From the NCBI GenBank assembly GCA_900473415.1, contig UCLR01000035.1, forward strand, positions 1 through 46,658: 46,658 nt of DNA. The letters are read 5' to 3'. The translations under genes were made by a program, and so were the position numbers. Each line of letters begins with the position of its first letter. Positions within the stretch are counted from its first letter, which is position 1. Positions 42,467-46,658 of this stretch are shown piece after piece. The notes beneath the pieces are model-generated. The model was not told the DNA's origin. It was given only the letters and a program-made list of their open reading frames with translations, and did no database searches. The stretch comes from Hyphomicrobiales bacterium (GTDB taxonomy: Bacteria > Pseudomonadota > Alphaproteobacteria > Rhizobiales > Beijerinckiaceae).

Positions 42467-42494
42467 TCCCGCCCCCGCATCTGCAGGGGCGGGA
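42467..42494 (-). terminator. Hairpin after the YflT-like gene
   Basis: Perfect 9-bp stem TCCCGCCCC/GGGGCGGGA with a 10-nt loop, 10 bases after the minus-strand stop at 42504. No T-run, so partial termination or 3'-end protection. Confidence 0.5.
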
Positions 42495-42503
42495 TCGAGT
42501 GAC

Positions 42504-43034
42504 TTAGAATGCCCGGTAGGGCGGAGCGGTTTCGTCGAACCGCGTCCAACCCTCTTGACGGTACAAGGCGACACGGGCCTCTCGATCGATTGGAGAGGCG
42601 CCGTCAAGAATTGCTTCCACGGTCGGGGCGTCTCCCTCATCCGCCTGCACTGACACAACGGTGCCGCCACGGCGAACTGTTTCCGCGTAATAATGCGCCT
42701 CGTCTTCATCGACGCCCGCAGTCGTCAAGGCGCCGATGAGCCCGCCTGCGGCGGCGCCGGCTACCGCGCCCGCAGCGGTCGAAGCTAACCAGCCGGCCGC
42801 GACGACAGGGCCAATGCCCGGGATCGCCAGCATGCCAATACCGGCGAGGAGTCCAGCTGCCCCACCAATGCCGGCGCCAATTCCGGCGCCTTCAGCGGCG
42901 TTGCTATCCTTCACGCGGTGATCGTGTCCGACCACGCTGATCGCAGTTGAGGATATGCCGGCTTGCTCGAGCTTCTCGACGACGCCGGCGGCCTGTTCGT
43001 AGGTGTCGTAGGAACGGGTGATCGTGCGGGTCAT
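42504..43034 (-). CDS. YflT-like general-stress protein with glycine zipper
   Basis: 176 aa; GGAGAG four bases before the ATG. The N-terminus is a YflT/GSP17M-type domain (TRTITRSYDTYEQAAGVVEK, LEQAGISSTAISVVGHDHRV). The centre is a Gly/Ala-rich hydrophobic glycine zipper (GAGIGAGIGGAAGLLAGIGM, AGAVAGAAAGGLIGALTTAG) that probably inserts in or contacts membrane. The C-terminal part repeats a YflT-like half (DEAHYYAETVRRGGTVVSVQ). Likely induced by stress. Function not known in detail. Confidence 0.82.
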   Translation of the reverse strand: MTRTITRSYDTYEQAAGVVEKLEQAGISSTAISVVGHDHRVKDSNAAEGAGIGAGIGGAAGLLAGIGMLAIPGIGPVVAAGWLASTAAGAVAGAAAGGLIGALTTAGVDEDEAHYYAETVRRGGTVVSVQADEGDAPTVEAILDGASPIDREARVALYRQEGWTRFDETAPPYRAF

Positions 43035-43069
43035 GGTTCTCTCCGAGTGTCATGAACGATGTCGGTTGA

Positions 43070-43375
43070 TTAATTCCGGGTGATATTGCCGCGGTAATCG
43101 ACCGATACGTTGACCTGGGTTCCGGAGTGGGTAGCGGTGCCTTTCCAGACGCCGTCATCGTCCTTTTTCAGGCCCATAACATTGCTGTAGCCGTTCGCCT
43201 CAAGGCGGCTTTTGGCTTGGCCTTCGGTGAAGCTGTTGGCGCCCGGGAGTGGCGCATTCTTGTCGGCATCCGCTTTTGGCGCCGGCATCGGCGAGGTCGT
43301 CGACGTTTGCGCGCCAGCATTGATGGTGGTCGCACAAACGATGACCGTGGCCGTGGCGAGCATGAGAGTTTTCAT
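43070..43375 (-). CDS. Secreted small protein (PepSY/BON-size domain)
   Basis: 101 aa from the ATG at 43375 (GGAGA before it; upstream in-frame ATG at 43408 gives an odd N-terminus). Signal peptide KTLMLATATVIVCATTINAG then AQT. Pro/Ala linker, then a compact domain: SFTEGQAKSRLEANGYSNVM, GLKKDDDGVWKGTATHSGTQ, VNVSVDYRGNITRN. The pattern (helix, Lys/Asp turn, WxG strand, VDYxGxI) is that of small PepSY-like periplasmic proteins common in rhizobia. 35 bases downstream of the stress gene's transcript start; same strand. Confidence 0.75.
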   Translation of the reverse strand: MKTLMLATATVIVCATTINAGAQTSTTSPMPAPKADADKNAPLPGANSFTEGQAKSRLEANGYSNVMGLKKDDDGVWKGTATHSGTQVNVSVDYRGNITRN

Positions 43376-43513
43376 GAGAGCTCTCCCCATTGGAGGACTG
43401 ATGCTCATGAAAACAGCAGCCGATGTGGTTAGTTCCGGTCTCGAGATGCTGCTTAGGCGACCTTCAGGGAACTCAGGCTCATCGTCGCAGGGACAAGGGC
43501 CCGATGGGGCAGA

Positions 43514-43822
43514 TCAGATTGTGTCTATCCCGGCGAGGAATCCGACGAGTTCGGCCTGGCGGTGCATGCCGGATTTCTGAAGCGCCGAGCGGATCTGCGT
43601 TCTGACAGTCTCAACGGAAACGCCGCACGTCGTGGCGATCTTGGCCGCGCTCTCTCCGGAAGTCAGCAGGCGGGTTACGCGAGCCTCGCCAGGTGTCAGA
43701 TCGAAGAGCGCATTCAGGATCTCGAAGGGAGGAACTTTCGGTCGCTTGACCAGGGTCACCACGAGAAAGGCCTCGGCTTCTCCTGCGGCCGCATGTCGTT
43801 CAACTTTAGGTGAAGGGCGCGC
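43514..43822 (-). pseudogene. 5'-truncated LuxR-family regulator gene
   Basis: The C-terminal ~100 codons of a paralogue of the 13564 regulator: AEAFLVVTLVKRPKVPPFEI, LNALFDLTPGEARVTRLLTS, GESAAKIATTCGVSVETVRT, QIRSALQKSGMHRQAELVGF. The frame stays open to about 43822 (SPKVERHAAAG), but the ~260-residue sensor region is missing. A short product of 82 aa could still be made from a GTG at 43762, and would be a free DNA-binding domain. Confidence 0.78.
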
Positions 43823-44236
43823 ACACGAGGCACACGGGGGAAGATCGTCCGGGACTACTTGACTCCGATCTCGCTAGCGAGCGAGCGAGCCATCGCTGCG
43901 GCCTCCGGCTCTGCAGCGATGCCGGCCGCGTCATGCGATCGGCATCGTTCGTCGGACCAAAGGCTCCCTGGCGTGACGCCGGTTTATTCGGCAAACCGAT
44001 GACGAGCGCATGTGCGCTCCACGGCCTGACTTCGGTAGCTCGACGCCAGTCGTTGAGCGCGCAATGATCTGACGTCGTGGGCGGAACAGGGACACCTGAT
44101 CCGCGTTGCGTCGGGATGTCGGTATGCCCTCCCCTTCCGAAGCGCGGATGCTGCTGAGGACACTGCGCCTGATTATGCTGATCGAGGCGGTCGAGGCTTG
44201 GAACACTGAGCATGGTCAGCGCGACGGAGCATTTCG
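43823..44236. other. Intergenic, no supported gene
   Basis: About 410 bases. A minus-strand frame (43806-44213) is open but shows no domain and has unlikely codons. This is probably where the sensor part of the LuxR paralogue was lost. Confidence 0.35.
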
Positions 44237-44533
44237 ATGAAGGGTGAGGGCGTAGTCAGGACTGCGATTTTGGTCGGGGCTGTCGCGATGCTGGCGTCGG
44301 GCTGCAACTTGAGCCGCCTGCAATCGCTTTCCACCGCACAACCAGGGACTTCGAAGCAGATCCTGCGGGACGGCGGCCAGCTTGTCCTTCCCGACGGGAC
44401 ACGCGTAACGCCGGATCCCACGGGGGGCTTCCGGCTTCCCAATGGCGACTATGTCCGGCGCGATCGCGGCGCGCTCGTCTTGCCGACCGGAGCGCGATGC
44501 GGCGAGACCAGCGACGGCTACGCCTGCCCCTGA
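44237..44533 (+). CDS. Small lipoprotein
   Basis: 98 aa; GGAG eight bases before the ATG. A lipobox LASGC places the lipidated cysteine at residue 23 after RTAILVGAVAMLASGC. The rest repeats a short strand pattern: GGQLVLPDGTRVTPDPTGGF, RLPNGDYVRRDRGALVLPTG, ARCGETSDGYACP, i.e. three (V/R)LP(D/N)G turns. Function unknown. Confidence 0.72.
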   Translation: MKGEGVVRTAILVGAVAMLASGCNLSRLQSLSTAQPGTSKQILRDGGQLVLPDGTRVTPDPTGGFRLPNGDYVRRDRGALVLPTGARCGETSDGYACP

Positions 44534-44823
44534 CTGCCCTCAGAAGCTGACAGCGAGGCGCGGGTTCCGCCGGCTTCGGGGTTTGCGAAGATCTCGCTGT
44601 CTAGGCGGATGCCGAGCGAGACGCGTTGGCTGAGCCTGGCGTGCTCATGAGAGATAAATCCGGCGTCGGCCTAGGATAAGGTGTCCTATGCCGATCAATC
44701 TGATGACATCAGTTCATTGATCCAGCGTGCTGAGCCTGCAACAACAAGCGCGCTCGCCGAGTTGTCTGGGGCGGCCGGCTGTGCCCGCGAGAAGTAAGCT
44801 AGGATCCCCAAATTCAAACCGAC
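44534..44823. other. Intergenic, no supported gene
   Basis: 290 bases, no ribosome site with recognisable product. Confidence 0.35.
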
Positions 44824-45201
44824 ATGCAATACGCAGCTGAAACAGGCGGCGGTGGTGGCAAAGTGACCGGGCGCGAATATCCGGTCACACCGGATGGCCG
44901 CTATTTTATTGTCGCGGGCCGTCTGTGGCGGTCGACGAACCCGGCGATCCAGGAAGAGCGTCGTAATCGGTTCGTCGCCGAACTGATGGATGCGCGCCGG
45001 GCAGTGAAAGACGCCAAACATGGAAACGGTGACTTACGGACCGCCCGCGCGCGGGTCGATGCAGCGAAGGTTGCATTGGGAGAACGCGGACCGGTTTGGT
45101 GGAACGACGGCTCGCCCGATCTCAATCGACACATCGCTAAGAACACGCCCTATGCCGACTGGGCGGCAGCATTGAAGAAAAGAGGCAGCGAACAATCTTA
45201 G
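44824..45201 (+). CDS. Conserved hypothetical protein (rhizobial small family)
   Basis: 125 aa from the ATG at 44824; a GTG at 44863 just before GREYPVTPDGRY is an alternative. The pattern REYPVTPDGRYFIVAGRLWR, helical middle with ARRAVKDAKHG, ARARVDAAKVALGERGPVWW, NDGSPDLNRHIAKNTPYADW recurs in many Hyphomicrobiales as an uncharacterised ~100-aa family. Soluble, basic. It is followed 3 bases after its stop by the cruciform element at 45205. Confidence 0.72.
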   Translation: MQYAAETGGGGGKVTGREYPVTPDGRYFIVAGRLWRSTNPAIQEERRNRFVAELMDARRAVKDAKHGNGDLRTARARVDAAKVALGERGPVWWNDGSPDLNRHIAKNTPYADWAAALKKRGSEQS

Positions 45202-45204
45202 GCC

Positions 45205-45302
45205 TTGCCCTACCCAACCCTGACTGGCCTCACGGCAGCTTCCTGCCCGAGACGTTGAAAGTGATGTGTGGTCACATCGCAACGTACGGTTGGGTAGGGC
45301 AA
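45205..45302 (+). other. 98-nt cruciform / structured RNA or mini-element
   Basis: Outer perfect 15-bp inverted repeat TTGCCCTACCCAACC (45205-45219) / GGTTGGGTAGGGCAA (45288-45302). Inside are two more perfect hairpins: GGCAG-CTTC-CTGCC (45234-45247), and ACGTTG / CAACGT (45252-45285) enclosing GATGTG-TGGT-CACATC (45263-45278). No target-site duplication is evident. It could be a MITE, an attenuator-like RNA, or the 3' end of the upstream transcript. No T-run follows. Confidence 0.6.
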
Positions 45303-45335
45303 TTCCCATGTAGACGATCTCGGCTGGGGTATATC

Positions 45336-45554
45336 CTAACCCAAGCGTCGCACATCGGCGCCGGGCGTCGGGCCGTCATTCCAGCCCTCAAGCCATGACG
45401 GCTCGGCGTCCACTTGGTTATTATGTAGGTCCCAGCTTGTGATTTCGCGGACGTGTAGCTTGGCCGGGCCATCAACTGAAAACATTGGGCATACGATCCG
45501 GGCCGGTGAAGACTGCTCAGCCTTGGCGAATACGCAGGGCTTGCGGAACCTCAC
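45336..45554 (-). CDS. Possible small hypothetical protein
   Basis: 72 codons from a GTG at 45554; an inner ATG at 45485 is possible. The C-terminal part (KLHVREITSWDLHNNQVDAE, PSWLEGWNDGPTPGADVRRL) looks like a real domain; the N-terminus has two cysteines (RKPCVFAKAE, RIVCPMF). No family known. Overlaps a non-coding 5' region of the next plus-strand gene. Confidence 0.4.
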   Translation of the reverse strand: MRFRKPCVFAKAEQSSPARIVCPMFSVDGPAKLHVREITSWDLHNNQVDAEPSWLEGWNDGPTPGADVRRLG

Positions 45555-45577
45555 ATGGGACGCAGAATTGCTGGACT

Positions 45578-45736
45578 ATGCACCGTCGAAGAAAACGGCC
45601 ACCACTTGATTTCTGGCTATGGCTGGCTGTGATCGGTCTAATCGCGGTTGCGGCCGGATTCGTATTCCTCATGCCTCCTAAACAACTCGGTATGATGACG
45701 GGCCCCGCCGGTTCGAAGACGGGCCAATCGACGTGA
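45578..45736 (+). CDS. Small single-span membrane protein (52 aa)
   Basis: From the ATG at 45578: a basic start (HRRRKRPPLDF) followed by one hydrophobic helix (WLWLAVIGLIAVAAGFVFL) and a polar tail (MPPKQLGMMTGPAGSKTGQ). No strong ribosome site. The longer frame from 45485 has no protein-like N-terminus. Unknown. Confidence 0.45.
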   Translation: MHRRRKRPPLDFWLWLAVIGLIAVAAGFVFLMPPKQLGMMTGPAGSKTGQST

Positions 45737-45760
45737 GTGCCGACGCTAAAGCTCAATGCA

Positions 45761-46036
45761 TCACTCGTCATTTTCTTCCCGAAGACCATTGAACCCGTCC
45801 GTAATCGGGTTCTGGGAGCTTCGAGGTCGAACAGGGTAATCCGGCTGTCCCGGCTCTCCGATCTGCGCCTGACCAATAACGCGCTGACGGTCATCGGTGC
45901 CGCGGATTCGATATTGCGGATCCCCGTCTGGTCGTGTCGGCAAGAGTGCCAAAATTTCATAAGTCCCAGAAGGGTCCTGGTCAAAAAAGCCAAACGCCAG
46001 GCTGACCCGATCCCCGATCTGATAGCGATGTTCCAT
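45761..46036 (-). CDS. Conserved small SH3-like hypothetical protein
   Basis: 91 aa from the ATG at 46036 (upstream in-frame start at 46084 is unlikely). Opens EHRYQIGDRVSLAFGFFDQD and continues PSGTYEILALLPTRPDGDPQ, YRIRGTDDRQRVIGQAQIGE. This (Y/H)RxGDxVxFxFG..A.GxYEILRLLP..DG..QYRIKG pattern recurs as an uncharacterised rhizobial family with an SH3-like barrel. Cytosolic, function unknown. Confidence 0.72.
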   Translation of the reverse strand: MEHRYQIGDRVSLAFGFFDQDPSGTYEILALLPTRPDGDPQYRIRGTDDRQRVIGQAQIGEPGQPDYPVRPRSSQNPITDGFNGLREENDE

Positions 46037-46107
46037 AACAGCTCCTCCCGCCCAAAGCCCCCGGAGCCAACTGCACAATATCACTTAGGCCGTGTTGACA
46101 AAAGGGA

Positions 46108-46658
46108 TTCCCAAATCGCCTCGTGACTGATTCAAGGCTTCCTTTCAGAGGGGGCAACTTTGGCTCGGGGCGATCTGACGGATGACGAGTGGGCACTGGT
46201 TGGGGCACTTTTGCCGGCCGAGCGCGGCCGATGGTCTCGACCCGCCCAAGACAACCGCCGTTTTCTGAACGGCATGCTCTATGTGCTGCGGGTCGGCTGC
46301 CCCTGGCGCGACATGCACGAGCGCTACGGCAAGTGGAACTCGGTCTATGTCCGGTTCCGGCGCTGGGCCGAGCAAGGGGTCTGGGACGCCTTGCTCGAAA
46401 CGCTGGTCGAACTCGGGCTGACCGACGACTGGCAACACATGATCGACAGCACCACGGTACGCGGCCATTCACAGGCAGCGGGCGCAAAAGGGGGACTTAT
46501 AAGGAGGGTTTTGGTCGAAGCCGCGGCGGCTTTACGAGCAAAATCCACGCCCCCGCAGACGGTCAGGGACGCCCTCTTGGCTTCGTCCTCACCGGCGGCG
46601 AAGCCTCCGACTACAAAGCCGTCGATGACCTGATCGCCGTATGCGCTGTTCTCAGGCC
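46108..46658 (+). mobile_element. IS5-family (IS427-group) element, cut by the window edge
   Basis: The left end is near GGGATTCCC (46103-46111), which may be part of the terminal repeat. Coding starts at a TTG (46160). OrfA: DLTDDEWALVGALLPAERGR, FLNGMLYVLRVGCPWRDMHE, then DSTTVRGHSQAAGAKGG with the first catalytic Asp. The second reading frame takes over near CAAAAGGGGG (46486-46495): FTSKIHAPADGQGRPLGFVL, TGGEASDYKAVDDLIAVCAV, continuing off the window. IS427-group elements use a programmed frameshift to fuse OrfA and OrfB. The visible part looks intact. Confidence 0.85.
46160..46633 (+). CDS. IS5-family transposase OrfA (programmed-frameshift type)
   Basis: Encodes the N-terminal half of the transposase (about 113 residues up to AKGG). 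It includes WRDMHERYGKWNSVYVRFRR and DSTTVRGHS with the first DDE aspartate. Beyond the slippery CAAAAGGGGG the OrfA frame degrades into Arg/Pro-rich sequence while the -1 frame carries OrfB, which continues past the window end. Confidence 0.8.
   Translation: MARGDLTDDEWALVGALLPAERGRWSRPAQDNRRFLNGMLYVLRVGCPWRDMHERYGKWNSVYVRFRRWAEQGVWDALLETLVELGLTDDWQHMIDSTTVRGHSQAAGAKGGLIRRVLVEAAAALRAKSTPPQTVRDALLASSSPAAKPPTTKPSMT

Noticed and set aside
1..46658. CRISPR array or rRNA genes
   Set aside because: No regularly spaced direct repeats and no rRNA-like conserved stretches were seen; tRNA-Ala here stands without an rRNA operon.

Overview
The window looks like part of a chromosome, or large replicon, of a GC-rich alphaproteobacterium. 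The order Hyphomicrobiales (Rhizobiales) is most likely. This rests on gene content: DUF982, DUF1236 and DUF1403/ScpB-type families, a polar amino-acid/opine ABC operon, a TRAP transporter catabolic operon, XRE-cupin and LysR regulators, and IS3, IS5, IS21-like and IS110 debris. A Bosea-like genus would fit, but that is inference.

Layout. 0.3-5.1 kb: a six-gene minus-strand operon for uptake and probable catabolism of an amino-acid or opine-like solute (two permeases, ATPase, XRE-cupin regulator, opine-dehydrogenase-family enzyme, binding protein), with a candidate operator just upstream of its first gene and a hairpin terminator after its last. 5.7-6.6 kb: an ETHE1-like metallo-hydrolase. 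6.6-12.6 kb: accessory DNA with IS3 remnants, gene stubs (SRAP, GGDEF), a thermonuclease, several small unknown genes and one copy of a conserved micro-ORF. 12.7-16.0 kb: a methyltransferase, a LuxR-type regulator and a membrane acyltransferase, with the same 44-bp operator-like block in front of the regulator (facing the methyltransferase) and in front of the acyltransferase. 16.0-18.6 kb: a decayed ScpB/DUF1403 module with two ScpB pieces around an unknown 292-aa gene. 18.6-25.3 kb: LysR plus a secreted NTF2-like protein, IS110 pieces, a YefM-YoeB pair with a palindromic operator, cspA, a DUF4239 membrane protein and an outer-membrane barrel.

25.4-32.1 kb: a second catabolic locus. A GcvA-like LysR gene is divergent from SDR - split transketolase (two genes) - DctP - DctQ - DctM. 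Start/stop overlaps suggest translational coupling. The likely job is import of a small acidic or polyol-type carbon source, its oxidation by the SDR, and two-carbon transfer by transketolase.

32-46.7 kb: a sparse region of small genes. It holds an AraC regulator, five tiny single- or double-span membrane proteins (counting 11.06 kb), a truncated adenylate-cyclase-type regulator, a tRNA-Pro/tRNA-Ala pair with a terminator, broken genes (Nudix, a LuxR fragment, two single-base frameshifts), envelope and stress proteins (DUF1236, YflT-like, a secreted PepSY-size protein, a lipoprotein), and at the right edge an IS427-group IS5 element cut by the window.

The least explained signals are: (i) a 43-47 aa Arg-rich micro-ORF present twice, whose differences fall mainly at third codon positions; (ii) a 98-nt perfect cruciform at 45.2 kb with two internal hairpins; (iii) a roughly 100-bp dispersed repeat built around a 20-bp palindrome; (iv) the duplicated 44-bp operator block around the LuxR gene. 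All homology statements come from reading the sequence; no database search was run.
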